A stretch of 64,000 nucleotides of DNA from positions 1,194,850 through 1,258,849 of the forward strand of contig JBDWGH010000002.1 in assembly GCA_039975855.1 (NCBI GenBank). Direction: 5' to 3'. A program made the translations under genes and the position numbers. Shown one piece after another: positions 1-9,548 of this stretch (positions within the stretch are counted from its first letter, which is position 1; every line of letters starts with the position of its first letter). The notes beneath the pieces are model-generated. The model worked only from the letters and a program-made list of their open reading frames with translations, was not told where the DNA came from and made no database searches. This DNA is from Litorimonas sp039975855 (lineage in GTDB: Bacteria; Pseudomonadota; Alphaproteobacteria; Caulobacterales; Maricaulaceae).

Positions 1-610
1 ACATATCGATTACATCCAGGACTTTTGATTGAGCTTCCGGTGAGTTTATCATCTTCTCCCGCTCGGCCATATTTCCCGAAATATAGTTGGGATCATTTCG
101 CAAACCCTGGAAACCAATGGTGAAATGACCCGTGATGAAATTTGAGCACGCACAATCGAAAATATTTCGAACAGGAATCAAAAATCGAATTTTTTGATTT
201 TGAGAAAACAACTTTTCGAAATCGAAATCATTCGCCCGAAGATGATATAACAAACGATGGGGCTCTTTCCATAACAAGCATTTGGGTGCCTGATCTTTCC
301 CGTGTTGATAGAGCTCCAAATATTTTTCTTTTATATTTTCATTTCTATGAAAAGCGCCCGAATGGGTGATTGAACCACCGTAACTTCCTTTTTTTCCTCC
401 TTTTGCCGCCTCTAACGCAAACGCACAAAATGCATCGAATTTCTGATTGGTGTACCCGTTCGTGAAATCAATGTCGGGACGCCCAAAGACGCGTTCCCCG
501 CCATGGTTAAAAACAGAAATCAAAGGATGTAGCGCCAGCACACTCGACGTAAGTGTTGTGAAATTTCTATACGGGCCAAGCAGCATGCAAACTGTGGACA
601 AGGAAGTCAC
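1..610 (-). CDS. Sulfotransferase-like P-loop protein, 3' end beyond window
   Basis: An open minus-strand frame of about 203 codons runs from here off the left edge without a stop; an in-frame TAA closes it just upstream. The protein shows a P-loop-like stretch LLGPYRNFTTLTS near its start, then FNHGGERVFGRPDIDF, GSYGGSITHSGAFH, CLLWKEPHRLLYHL and IRFLIPVRNIFDCACSN. This order resembles PAPS-binding sulfotransferase-family proteins (5'-PSB loop first, 3'-PSB R..F/S region later), which move sulfate onto sugars or other acceptors. I chose GTG at 610 because the ATG at 586 would cut into the first beta strand. The gene lies outside the island. Family call by motif resemblance only; confidence in the frame is higher than in the function. 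Confidence 0.6.
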   Translation of the reverse strand, partial: MTSLSTVCMLLGPYRNFTTLTSSVLALHPLISVFNHGGERVFGRPDIDFTNGYTNQKFDAFCAFALEAAKGGKKGSYGGSITHSGAFHRNENIKEKYLELYQHGKDQAPKCLLWKEPHRLLYHLRANDFDFEKLFSQNQKIRFLIPVRNIFDCACSNFITGHFTIGFQGLRNDPNYISGNMAEREKMINSPEAQSKVLDVIDM

Positions 611-883
611 TGAAATATTAGCCCCGATTTTCGTATGATCGAACGTTACCCGACCCACCGACGTGCATCAATAGAGATCTGAAATCACATCTTTCGAAAT
701 TGGCAAAATCCAAGAAGTAGACCAATCGGTCATTTTGGTCGTGGACACCCAACAAGACGTAAAAAAATTGTTCCTATCAAGGCAACATGAAAGGGTAGAC
801 GTTTTCTAGAACGACCATCCAAATTCTCCAACTTTCATTTGAGAATGAAAGAACGCGGAAACATAATGCCATTTGGGAATTGG
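611..883. other. Gene-free stretch left of the island
   Basis: I see no coding frame here on either strand. It is AT-rich spacer between the sulfotransferase-like gene and the left end of the island. A short inverted motif, CTTTCATTTGAGAATGAAAG, sits near 832-851; no T-run follows it, so I do not call it a terminator. Before the island inserted, this sequence would have adjoined the 3' end of the tRNA-Gly gene. Confidence 0.5.
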
Positions 884-934
884 AAATCTGGAGCGGGCGA
901 TGAGATTCGAACCCACGACCCTCACCTTGGCAAG
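884..934. repeat. attL: 51-bp direct repeat of the tRNA-Gly 3' end
   Basis: These 51 bases are identical to 18788-18838. Bases 889-934 are the last 46 nt of a tRNA-Gly gene read on the minus strand: the anticodon arm CTTGCCAAG, the variable and T arms, the acceptor 3' strand and CCA. Upstream of 884 and downstream of 934 the two copies differ at once. This is the classic footprint of site-specific insertion at a tRNA 3' end: the element brought its own 3' half and the original half was pushed to the far end. The 5' half of the tRNA is absent here, so this copy is not a functional tRNA. Confidence 0.93.
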
Positions 935-1392
935 CAAGAAATTGGAATGATAACTGGCTTTACAACAATCGACAATTGTGAACGAAAATAGACGAAAATT
1001 CAGGATGGATATTTCGAGTTGTAAGAAAGCAGTTTTGTTGATTCTGAGTGAATATGATCAATTATTGTGAATTTACGAACGCTTTAGAACTCGTAACCAC
1101 GGTGTAACCGCGAGCAAGTATTTCCTCAAACCTGACCTCAGCTGACCCGCCTAAAACTCGCAAAGGTGGACCTTAACTTAACGGCCGATCTCAATATTTC
1201 ATTAGTGAGAGCGCATTAGGTTTAGACAAACTAGCTTGCGCTCTAGTGAAGGAAAAAATCAAGATAGATGTATGGGTGATAGGATTGCAGCGTAATTGTG
1301 AAATGGGTCAGAAACAGGGCATAAGGAAGCAGAACGACCGACTAAACTTAGATGGAAATCGAATAAAGGAACGGATACTCTCTCAATTACAC
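935..1392. other. Gene-free left end of the island
   Basis: About 460 bp between attL and the end of hsdR without a credible gene on either strand. It contains the paired GTAACC motif at 1093-1109, which recurs near the right end and before the integrase. The spacer is AT-rich. Confidence 0.5.
1093..1109. repeat. Paired GTAACC motif, left arm-type site candidate
   Basis: Two GTAACC hexamers start 11 bp apart (1093-1098 and 1104-1109), about one helical turn, 160-175 bp inside attL. The same pair is found at 18674-18690 near attR and, inverted with 12-bp spacing, at 13768-13785 just before the integrase. Tyrosine integrases of the lambda type bind arm-type sites on both sides of the core, and excisionases bind phased repeats; these motifs fit either role. 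The assignment is inference. Confidence 0.5.
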
Positions 1393-4300
1393 TCAAACTC
1401 TAGATTTCGAATTTTTGGGTGATCGAATTTTTTTGTAAGCTTCAGACGAAAGTAACTCAGTGATCGCACTCTGAAATGATTTATCATTCATATAGCGCGC
1501 AAATATCTCTTCATTTTGATCCATCCGCTCAATGAACAACGCTTCAAGCAAATTTTTAAACACCAACTCGAACTTATCATCCGGATTGACCTTCGCTGCT
1601 TGCCGTAAGTTTTGGTCGACGATGGCAACCTCAACAATTTGATCGAAGAATAGCTGATCAGCCTGATTGAAGTCTGTACCAAAGCGGTCATTCACGACAT
1701 CGATCAATCTGGAAAGAGGAACCGCATCTTCTCTAAAGATCCCCGACCCAACGTCCGATGGTCCATCAAGGCGGTTAGCCTGTCCATCGTTCAAGCTGAT
1801 TGAGCCTTCACTTATTTTTTGCAGTCGATAATACTCCAACCGTACATCATCATCGAACTGGTAGGTTGGAATACTTTCACGTTTAGGTAGTTTTGTTGAA
1901 AGATGACGAAGAAAAACATAGAGGCGTTCAAGTTCAGAATCCTGATAGGGAATAATCTGACTCAAAAATCCATATAGTTTGCAAAAGCTCTGTACTTTGC
2001 CGCGCCATAGCTCTGCTTCGTCAAGTGAATCTTCATAAAACACCTTAAATCGGGAAACGACTGGATCAAGGGCAGCATTCATCAGCTGATGATCATTTGG
2101 GCTGTGTCGTTGCTTTGGCTTGAAATAAGTTGAGCAGAATTTTTCGACATTGTCTCCTTCGTAAATGCCTTCAGAATCGAGTTCAGATTTAATTTCGTAC
2201 ATTCGCGAAGGGTCTACCTCTTCACCAAATTCGGCCCCTTCGAAATAAGTCTTGAACGCTTCCCTAATTTCTTCACGGTCATTCACAAAATCAAGAACAA
2301 AAGTGTCTTCCTTTAATGGATGGTTTCGGTTTAAACGTGAGAGTGTTTGCACCGCCTGGATACCTGAAAGACGACGATCTATGTACATTGTATGTAAAAG
2401 GGGTTGATCGAATCCTGTTTGATATTTCTCAGCAACAAGAAGAACTTGATATTCAGAAGTGGCGAAGGCTTCAGGGAGTTCCTTTTCGCGGACACCATAG
2501 TTCATTCCCTCCTCCGTGTAGATTACATCATCCAGTTTATCGTCCGCAACAACACCGGAGAATGCCACCAAAGACTTCAAAGCGTATCCCTTCAGCTTTA
2601 TGTAGCGATCGAAACTTTGCTTATACCGAACTGCCTCTAACCGTGACCCTGTAATAACCATCGCCTTCGCGCGGCCACCAATTTTATGCTGACTGGCACT
2701 GTGAAAATGCTCAACAATCACTTCCGTTTTTTGAGCAATGTTATGAGGATGAAGTTTCAAAAAACGGGCTAACCCGCGGGCAGCTTTCTTTCGTTGTACG
2801 TTCGGGTCGGCGTCACTTTCTTTGAGAATTCGAAAGTAGGTTGAGTAGGTTGTGTAATACTTGAGAACGTCAAGAATGAATCCTTCTTCGATGGCTTGGC
2901 GCATAGTATAGCGATGAGAGGGTTTCCCATCTCTCCCAAAAATCGCTAATGTCCTGTGTTTTGGCGTGGCCGTGAATGCAAAGAAGCTCAGATTTTCTTG
3001 CCTTCCTCGCTTCGCCATTGACCGATAGAGTTCCTCCATGTCAGATACATCATTTTCCAGCATATACTTTTCAGCTTTTTCACGCAGACCTTGACCACCA
3101 AGAACCTCCTTGAGATCAGTTGCTGTTTCTCCACCCTGCGAACTATGTGCCTCATCAATAATTACAGCATACTGACGACTTTCCAAAGTACCACCATCGG
3201 TATCTCCTCGCTCTTCAGCTATTTTGGCAAGCTGGCCAGTTACAAAAGGGAACTTTTGCAGGGTAGTGATGATAATAGGAACGGCACTTTCTAAAGCCTG
3301 CGCGAGTTGACGTGAACTAACGTCAATCTTCTGAACTACGCCGTGCTTATGCTCGAACTGATAGATCGTATCTTGAAGTTGTTTGTCTAGAACCACCCTA
3401 TCAGTAATTACAATGACGCTATCGAATACGCGGTTATTTTTCTTGTCGTGCAGTGAAGCCAATCGATGCGTCAGCCAGCCTATGGTGTTACTTTTGCCAC
3501 TCCCTGCTGAATGTTCGATAAGATAATTATTACCCACTCCCTCTCTGAACGCCTGAGCCATCAATGTACGCACTGCATTTAATTGATGATAGCGCGGAAA
3601 TATTAGTGTTTCTTTCTTCACCTTGCGGCCCTGATCGTCTCGTTTTTCATCGATCTGCAGATGAATGAACCTTGCCAAGAGATCGAGTAAGCTATCTCTC
3701 TGTAACACCTCTTCCCAAAGATAAGCTGTTCGATAGCTCCGCCCATTGGGATCGGGAGCATTTCCGGCTCCTCCTTCGTTACCAGTATTAAATGGTAGAA
3801 AATAAGTGGCAGTTCCCGCAAGCCGTGTAGTCATCATCACGGATTCAGTGTCGACCGCGAAGTGCACTAAGGTACGGCGTTTGAACTCGAAGATAGGCTC
3901 TCGTGGGTCTCGATCGTTTCTGTACTGATGCAATGCTTGTTCAACCGTTTGGCCCGTCATAGGGTTTTTCAGCTCCAACGTAACGATTGGGATACCGTTT
4001 ATACTCAAAGTTATGTCGAGTGATTTTTTGGATGAATTCGAGAAATATAATTGTCGCGTTATGCCCAGGCGGTTTGCATCATAGCGCGCTTCGAGTTCAG
4101 GGTTTAATCCATGGGCTGCCTTAAAGAAGGCTACCCGAAGTGTCTTTCCATAGCATTTAAATCCATGGCGGATAGTTGTAAGCGACCCATTGGTATCCAT
4201 CCACTTGGTTAGGTCCCTTATGACTTGCGCGCCGGTCTTTTCTCCATGAAGTGCCTCCAACGCCTTCCACTCCTTGGGTTGGGTGTCGCGAATGAAATCG

Positions 4301-4431
4301 AGCACCGTCTCAGGAAATATTGCTCGTTTGCTGTCGAAGCTAGCAGCGGCTTGGGAAACATAGCCATTGGCCAACATAGAGACTTCGATGACTGTTTCGA
4401 ATGCGCCCTCGGAATGCCGTGCTGAATTCAT
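1393..4431 (-). CDS. hsdR: Type I restriction enzyme, HsdR subunit
   Basis: The 1012-residue motor and nuclease subunit of a type I restriction-modification complex; with HsdM and HsdS it translocates and cuts DNA lacking the cognate methylation. The N-terminal PD-(D/E)xK nuclease shows D139 in LDITLSI and E153-x-K155 in TLELKNP. The SF2 motor has Walker A HSAGSGKSNT at 307-316 and the DEAH box at 426-429 in VIIDEAHSS. Length is normal for the family and I see no frameshift. Its ATG overlaps the stop of the ptuB-like gene by 4 nt (ATGA), so it is the last gene of a five-gene operon, separated from hsdM and hsdS by the Septu-like pair. Confidence 0.96.
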   Translation of the reverse strand: MNSARHSEGAFETVIEVSMLANGYVSQAAASFDSKRAIFPETVLDFIRDTQPKEWKALEALHGEKTGAQVIRDLTKWMDTNGSLTTIRHGFKCYGKTLRVAFFKAAHGLNPELEARYDANRLGITRQLYFSNSSKKSLDITLSINGIPIVTLELKNPMTGQTVEQALHQYRNDRDPREPIFEFKRRTLVHFAVDTESVMMTTRLAGTATYFLPFNTGNEGGAGNAPDPNGRSYRTAYLWEEVLQRDSLLDLLARFIHLQIDEKRDDQGRKVKKETLIFPRYHQLNAVRTLMAQAFREGVGNNYLIEHSAGSGKSNTIGWLTHRLASLHDKKNNRVFDSVIVITDRVVLDKQLQDTIYQFEHKHGVVQKIDVSSRQLAQALESAVPIIITTLQKFPFVTGQLAKIAEERGDTDGGTLESRQYAVIIDEAHSSQGGETATDLKEVLGGQGLREKAEKYMLENDVSDMEELYRSMAKRGRQENLSFFAFTATPKHRTLAIFGRDGKPSHRYTMRQAIEEGFILDVLKYYTTYSTYFRILKESDADPNVQRKKAARGLARFLKLHPHNIAQKTEVIVEHFHSASQHKIGGRAKAMVITGSRLEAVRYKQSFDRYIKLKGYALKSLVAFSGVVADDKLDDVIYTEEGMNYGVREKELPEAFATSEYQVLLVAEKYQTGFDQPLLHTMYIDRRLSGIQAVQTLSRLNRNHPLKEDTFVLDFVNDREEIREAFKTYFEGAEFGEEVDPSRMYEIKSELDSEGIYEGDNVEKFCSTYFKPKQRHSPNDHQLMNAALDPVVSRFKVFYEDSLDEAELWRGKVQSFCKLYGFLSQIIPYQDSELERLYVFLRHLSTKLPKRESIPTYQFDDDVRLEYYRLQKISEGSISLNDGQANRLDGPSDVGSGIFREDAVPLSRLIDVVNDRFGTDFNQADQLFFDQIVEVAIVDQNLRQAAKVNPDDKFELVFKNLLEALFIERMDQNEEIFARYMNDKSFQSAITELLSSEAYKKIRSPKNSKSRV

Positions 4432-5060
4432 TGTGCTGCCCTAGTCAGCTTTTCTCTGAGGAACCATACTGCAACAGGGCTGAATGGTTCATGCACATCA
4501 TTCTCTATTGTTCGTCGATTAATTTGTGATTGAAGGTTTCGTTTTTTTGCCGGAGTAGATCTCCACCAGAAAAGTACTGCATCAAGAACAGCCTTTCTGT
4601 TGTTACGCAAAAAAGGCAGATTTAGCCCAAGAACCGAATTGAGCTGGTCACAAAATTCCTGGTCTGTGCAGGTAATTCTGCCATCAAGATCATACTTGAT
4701 CCTAGTATCTATTGGGTGGCCATCATTTGCAGGATTCCACTTCAGATCTAAATTTGCTTTTTTAGTATCACAATGGTGTTTGTCGGAAGACTGTCCGTCT
4801 CCACCTCGACATGCGCCGAGAAGGTTACTGTAAGTTAGCTGAAGATTTTGATGAGCTGTCTGACAGCGCCAGTGTTCGATTTTCATTGAGTCAGCATTCG
4901 CCCTTATGCGCCCTGCACAGTAGCAGCAAAGCCCATATTGTTCTTTAACTAACGCGTCGCGAAGATGCCTCTTGTTTGGATAATTTTCATAGGTGCTATG
5001 TAGTTGCAGACGGTGCTGGGTAAGACTTCTCGGTTCTTGCCCTTTGGATATATCCCTCAC
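4428..5060 (-). CDS. ptuB: Septu PtuB-like HNH endonuclease (TIGR02646-type)
   Basis: A 210-residue HNH protein. Visible zinc/HNH elements are CCYC at 45-48, the IEHW pair E62-H63, the following N79 and C84, and HHC at 95-97, then a K-rich segment. This pattern matches the TIGR02646 group, which includes PtuB, the nuclease of Septu, and the HNH partner in type I retrons. Its usual partner, an SMC/RecF-like ATPase, is directly upstream with a 4-nt overlap, and hsdR follows with another 4-nt overlap. By family knowledge PtuA with PtuB gives anti-phage activity. The function here is inferred from family and neighbourhood. Confidence 0.82.
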   Translation of the reverse strand: MRDISKGQEPRSLTQHRLQLHSTYENYPNKRHLRDALVKEQYGLCCYCAGRIRANADSMKIEHWRCQTAHQNLQLTYSNLLGACRGGDGQSSDKHHCDTKKANLDLKWNPANDGHPIDTRIKYDLDGRITCTDQEFCDQLNSVLGLNLPFLRNNRKAVLDAVLFWWRSTPAKKRNLQSQINRRTIENDVHEPFSPVAVWFLREKLTRAAQ

Positions 5061-6307
5061 GCATCATCCTCCATAAAGTCAAGCAGTGTGCGAGCGCGGA
5101 CTATTTCCGGATCACTTTCGCCAATTTCTCTGGCCAATGACTCAATCTTAGCCGTGGCCTCATCACTTTTTTTAGCCATCACTAACAGTGCAATTTCACC
5201 GATCTGCTCTTGAACGCTTTTGTTTCGCGGAGCCGTGTCCATCAGCTCTTCCAACACGCGACTCGAATCTATTCCGAACGAGCGAGTAGGTGAAACAACT
5301 TTACCGTCTTTGATCATTTGAATCTGTTCATGAGGCACCTCACCAATGACTTGAGGCGAATGTGTCGTTGCGATGAACTGGCAGCTAGGAAAAGTTTCAG
5401 TCAATTGCCTGATAACCTTTCGTTGCCACTGCGGATGAAGATGGAGGTCGATTTCGTCAATTAGGACAATTCCTTGTCCATCGCGAACCGGATCATCAAG
5501 CCCTGGATTAGCTTGAGATAGCCTTCTCGCCAGGTCTAGAACAAGTGCCAACATGCTCCGTTCACCATCGGAGAGCTGTCGGACGTCGAGCGTATGTCCG
5601 TATTTCTCGACCAACAAACTTGGGCGCTCGACCACTTCCGCTCTGAGGTCAGAGCAATCTGGTAGAAATCGGCTTGCTGCTGCTCTCATAGCATCTAAGT
5701 GCAGTTTCGCCCTTGGCAATTCTGCAGATAACACATCTTGCGCATGCATCCAAAATGCAAGCTCCGCTAGGCGAAGAGGCCTTTCAACAAGTGCATCCGC
5801 GTAGGCTGTAGCTTTTCCACCGCTCGCTCGACCAGACTTTGGCTGTTCATCTGAGACAAGGGAACGGCGGGTGGCGAAATAAACGGCTACTGGTTGTTTG
5901 TCGGCCTCCTTGAAAGCCTTTGTGCTTGACCCGAATTCGGGTGTCAAAATCTCACGATCCGGAGTATCAATAGTTTCTTGTCGTACAGAACCGGGTTTGT
6001 CAGGCCTGTGCTGCTCGCGCTGTTTGTGGATCAGCAGCTGGTGCGGGTCCCCATTGATCGAGAAATCAAAGTCGACGGTCAGCGCCGAAGCCCCTACCTG
6101 AATGTCATTGTTGTCAAAGTCGTCTGCGCGGCTTCGGCTGGCCGTGAATTTCGGCAGTAATCGAGATAAGCAAATGCGCAAGGCTTCGAGGGTGGTCGTC
6201 TTGCCGACACCATTCACGCCCACCAAAAGGGTAAACTTCGGATCAAATTCGAAGGAGGCCTGATCAAAGGCGCGCAAATTAGCGACATTGAGTTGTTTAA
6301 TTTTCAT
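5057..6307 (-). CDS. ptuA: Septu PtuA-like SMC/ABC-type ATPase
   Basis: A 416-residue AAA_21/RecF-like ATPase. Walker A GVNGVGKTT is at 30-38, the ABC signature LSDGERSM at 245-252, Walker B IVLIDEID at 280-287 and the H-loop THSPQ at 315-319; the rest is mostly helical and charged. PtuA in Septu senses or responds to infection and controls the PtuB nuclease. ATGA overlaps join it to hsdS upstream and to the HNH gene downstream. Many defence ATPases (OLD, Gabija-like, RloC) share this fold, so the Septu name rests on the adjacent TIGR02646-type HNH protein. Confidence 0.82.
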   Translation of the reverse strand: MKIKQLNVANLRAFDQASFEFDPKFTLLVGVNGVGKTTTLEALRICLSRLLPKFTASRSRADDFDNNDIQVGASALTVDFDFSINGDPHQLLIHKQREQHRPDKPGSVRQETIDTPDREILTPEFGSSTKAFKEADKQPVAVYFATRRSLVSDEQPKSGRASGGKATAYADALVERPLRLAELAFWMHAQDVLSAELPRAKLHLDAMRAAASRFLPDCSDLRAEVVERPSLLVEKYGHTLDVRQLSDGERSMLALVLDLARRLSQANPGLDDPVRDGQGIVLIDEIDLHLHPQWQRKVIRQLTETFPSCQFIATTHSPQVIGEVPHEQIQMIKDGKVVSPTRSFGIDSSRVLEELMDTAPRNKSVQEQIGEIALLVMAKKSDEATAKIESLAREIGESDPEIVRARTLLDFMEDDA

Positions 6308-7551
6308 GCAGCCTCCGAGATATCAATCTGACCTGTTACGGCGGCTGATATCAGGGCTTCACGACGTTCTTTCAGGAGCGCAACAGAAGCCTTCATTGTC
6401 TCGCTCAATTTATCAATTTTATTCACTTCACGAGCAACATGAACAACTATTTCGCGTTGTTCTTCTATCGGTGGAACAGGCCAAAATGTCTTAAAGAATC
6501 CTTCAGGATACAGGCGAAGACGAGAGGACCACACACCTTTAGAATAGCGTGTCACTTCTTTTGCAAAGTCCGGGATTCGTACCAGTGCATCTACATAGTT
6601 CGGATCGAGCCGCGGGCGCGGATTATAAACATGATATGCAGGACTCACTATTCCGTCGACTTTTGAAACACCCATAGCGCCCATCCATGCCCATAACGTA
6701 TTGACAGCCAAATCACCTTTAAAGCAAAGTTTGTATCCTTCATTAGTTTCGGCTTTGAACATATGGACGGTTTTCTCCGAACGTGGAGTTACTCCAGTCT
6801 TATGGGAAACTGTCAGCATTTCTTCTTCACCCGTCTTTGAGCGATTGTCACGTTCCTCAAAGAGCCAACGGGAACGCTCAACATCCCAGTGGGAAGGAAC
6901 ATCCCCCAGCCAGTCTACGCCAGACGAGCGCATCGACACGGAGGAGTTTAACCCACGCATGATAGCCTTACTAATTATTACCAGTCGCTTTTCGTTTAGA
7001 AGTTTCAGCATTTTCTGCTTAACCTCAATCAGTGTATCTAAGTAATTAAGTTCAGTTTCTAAAAACTCGGCAATTGCTTCTTGTTCATTCAGAGGGGGGA
7101 TCGGAATTGCTATGTCTCCAATTTCTGAAGAGTTTATAGCGGGATAACTTATGCCTACTGATCTCCTTTCAACCTCTGCAAGGAAAGCGGACTCCCGAAG
7201 AGCATAACTACAGAATTTAGGGTTCAGAATGTCTTTGCGTGATCTTATCACTGCAAACCCTGTTGAAACTATCAGATTTTCGGGCGGCGAATTAACAGCA
7301 GCGATAGCCTTGAGGTATGTTCGAACAGTAGAGATTATGACGTCTCCATCCTTAACCACTCGTCGCGCTCTACTAGGGGCGTCGTCAAATTTATAAGTTG
7401 TTGTCCCGTTGAGATTGCCTGAAGAGTCAATATTCCCAATATCTATATACTCAATCTCTAACTCGGGATCGAAATCCTCTGATAACGTATCATCATTAAT
7501 AGTTGCAACGAACTTCAAGCGATGGCGGGGGTATTTCGAAGTTGTTTTCAT
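6304..7551 (-). CDS. hsdS: Type I restriction-modification specificity subunit HsdS
   Basis: A 415-residue specificity protein with the usual duplicated plan: a target recognition domain (about 1-140), a helical spacer with IPIPPLNEQEAIAEFLETEL, a second recognition domain starting at SSGVDWLGDVPSHWDVERSR (about 210), and a second helical spacer with PPIEEQREIVVHVAREV. The two domains should each read one half of a bipartite DNA site. It overlaps hsdM by ATGA upstream and the PtuA-like gene by ATGA downstream. The recognition sequence cannot be read from the protein. Confidence 0.95.
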   Translation of the reverse strand: MKTTSKYPRHRLKFVATINDDTLSEDFDPELEIEYIDIGNIDSSGNLNGTTTYKFDDAPSRARRVVKDGDVIISTVRTYLKAIAAVNSPPENLIVSTGFAVIRSRKDILNPKFCSYALRESAFLAEVERRSVGISYPAINSSEIGDIAIPIPPLNEQEAIAEFLETELNYLDTLIEVKQKMLKLLNEKRLVIISKAIMRGLNSSVSMRSSGVDWLGDVPSHWDVERSRWLFEERDNRSKTGEEEMLTVSHKTGVTPRSEKTVHMFKAETNEGYKLCFKGDLAVNTLWAWMGAMGVSKVDGIVSPAYHVYNPRPRLDPNYVDALVRIPDFAKEVTRYSKGVWSSRLRLYPEGFFKTFWPVPPIEEQREIVVHVAREVNKIDKLSETMKASVALLKERREALISAAVTGQIDISEAA

Positions 7552-9548
7552 CCAGTCATTGCCTGAAGTAGTCGGAGTATTTCGCCTTCTGCTTCTTTCA
7601 AGTCTGCGTCGATCTCCGCGAGCTCGCGTGATGGCATGAACTTGTAAAAATGCCGGTTGAAATTAATTTCATAACCAATTTTGTCTTTCTCTCGATCGAT
7701 CCAAGCGTCTGGGATATGCGGTAAAACCTCTCGCTCGAAATAGTCTTCTACATTTTCTGTTAAGGGTATATTTTCTACATCTCTAAGGTTGGTGTCGGCT
7801 TCAAACCCCTTGCCTTTTTTTACAGGGTTTGCGTTTTCGTCATAGGACGTAAAGACTGAACGGAATAGTTTTTGTTCCTTCGCTTTCCAACTAGAACCGT
7901 TTTTCTTCAGTAACTTTTGAATATCTGCAAATACACGCGACCAGTCTAGATAAGGTTCTCGACCTAAAGCCATATCTATTGCTTGAATATCCTCAAGAAG
8001 ATGTGGGGCCGCATCGAGAAAGCGAGCTTTGTCTTCTATTGTCATGTGATAGCGAAGTTTAAGAGGCCGCTCTATCGTTACGCGCGTGTAACCAAATTCC
8101 GCATTGTCAAAAATCTTCGAATTGTTACTCTCTTCAAATTTCCCATAGAGTCTAACTATTTCTGCGATCTGGTTTGGCTCATCTGAACGATCGTCGCCTT
8201 GCTCTGATGGGCCTTCACCAATTTTACGCCGTTTGTCACCTTGATTCCTTCTCATAGGGATCCATGTATCCCTCACATCAACGAGCTGAACCTTACCTTT
8301 GCGTTCGTCAGATTTACGGTTAGTTACGATCCAGATATATGTACCAATACCAGTGTTGTAGAACATTTGCTCAGGCAGCGCGACGATAGCCTCAAGCCAA
8401 TCATTCTCAACGATCCATCTTCGAATATTACTTTCACCCCCTCCGGCACCACCGGTGAAAAGCGGTGAACCTGAAAAAACAATCGCGGCGCGTGAACCAT
8501 ATTTCTGCTTTTTTACATTTACTGGTTCAAACTTGGAAATCATGTGCTGGAGGAACAGTAGTGAGCCGTCATTAACTCGCGGAAGGCCCGCCCCAAAACG
8601 CCCCTTAAACCCCAGTTTTTCATGCTCTCTAACAATCTCACTTTTTTGCTTTTTCCAGTCAACGCCGAAAGGAGGATTGGCAATGAAATAGTCGAATTGT
8701 TTTCCTTCAAAACGATCTTCAGTGAAGGTATCCCCAAATTGAATATTTTCTCCCCCGCCGTTGTGATCGACCTCTTTCATTAGCATGTCTGAAGCAGCTG
8801 TCGCAAAAGCTCTTTTGTTATAGTCTTGGCCATAAACATAAAGCTTTCCACTTTCGTGGTGATCTCGCATGTATCGTTGAGCTTCTGCTAACATCCCGCC
8901 GGTCCCGCAGGCCGGATCCAACATCTTCATGACTGTGCCTGGTTTGCTAAGAACGTCATCTGCATCCATAAACAGTAGATCTACCATTAGGTGGATTACT
9001 TCTCGAGGTGTGAAGTGATCTCCAGCTGTCTCATTGGCCAATTCATTGAACCGCCGGATGAGGTTCTCAAAAACCAAACCCATTTCAGCATTGGGAACTT
9101 TATTTGGATGAAGGTCGACATCGCAAATTTCTTTCACGACAAGATAAAGTATATTAGCGTCATTCATTCGCTCAATTTCGTTGCTAAACTCGAAATATTC
9201 GAAGATGCGTTGCACATTCGCAGAGAAACCGCTGATATAACTGACTAGGTGACTTTGGATGTTGTCCGGATCACCCTTTAACTTTTGAAAGTCGAGCAGC
9301 GAACGATTATGGAAACGATGACCAGAAGCCTTGTTCAAAATCCGGTCCAGCGCATCACCATCGAGCTTATCTTTTCGGCGCTCATATTCAGCAAGAACTC
9401 TGTCTTTGGTCGAGGCAAGGACGCAATCAAAACGCCTTAGCACGACAAGTGGCAGCATGACCCGTTCATATTGTGGCGGACGGTAGGGACCACGTAATAA
9501 GTCGGCAATTTGCCAAACTAAGTTAGCTAGATCGGAATGAGTTGCCAT
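7548..9548 (-). CDS. hsdM: Type I restriction-modification N6-adenine methyltransferase HsdM
   Basis: A 666-residue modification subunit, methylating adenine within the site chosen by HsdS. The SAM-binding motif DPACGTGGM is at 211-219 and the catalytic NPPF at 291-294, preceded by an HsdM N-terminal helical domain (about 1-150). The length is at the long end for HsdM. It is the first gene of the hsdM-hsdS-ptuA-ptuB-hsdR operon. The ATG at 9548 follows an in-frame stop closely, so a longer start is not possible; the GGAGG about 25 nt upstream is too far to be its ribosome site, and translation initiation looks weak. Confidence 0.96.
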   Translation of the reverse strand: MATHSDLANLVWQIADLLRGPYRPPQYERVMLPLVVLRRFDCVLASTKDRVLAEYERRKDKLDGDALDRILNKASGHRFHNRSLLDFQKLKGDPDNIQSHLVSYISGFSANVQRIFEYFEFSNEIERMNDANILYLVVKEICDVDLHPNKVPNAEMGLVFENLIRRFNELANETAGDHFTPREVIHLMVDLLFMDADDVLSKPGTVMKMLDPACGTGGMLAEAQRYMRDHHESGKLYVYGQDYNKRAFATAASDMLMKEVDHNGGGENIQFGDTFTEDRFEGKQFDYFIANPPFGVDWKKQKSEIVREHEKLGFKGRFGAGLPRVNDGSLLFLQHMISKFEPVNVKKQKYGSRAAIVFSGSPLFTGGAGGGESNIRRWIVENDWLEAIVALPEQMFYNTGIGTYIWIVTNRKSDERKGKVQLVDVRDTWIPMRRNQGDKRRKIGEGPSEQGDDRSDEPNQIAEIVRLYGKFEESNNSKIFDNAEFGYTRVTIERPLKLRYHMTIEDKARFLDAAPHLLEDIQAIDMALGREPYLDWSRVFADIQKLLKKNGSSWKAKEQKLFRSVFTSYDENANPVKKGKGFEADTNLRDVENIPLTENVEDYFEREVLPHIPDAWIDREKDKIGYEINFNRHFYKFMPSRELAEIDADLKEAEGEILRLLQAMTG

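Noticed and set aside
142..638. Two small + strand open frames (142-369 and 447-638)
   Set aside because: They are out-of-frame shadows of the minus-strand sulfotransferase-like gene, which has family-like motifs over the whole stretch.
889..934. A second tRNA-Gly gene at the left end
   Set aside because: Only the 3' 46 nt are present; no D arm or 5' acceptor strand, so it is the attL remnant.
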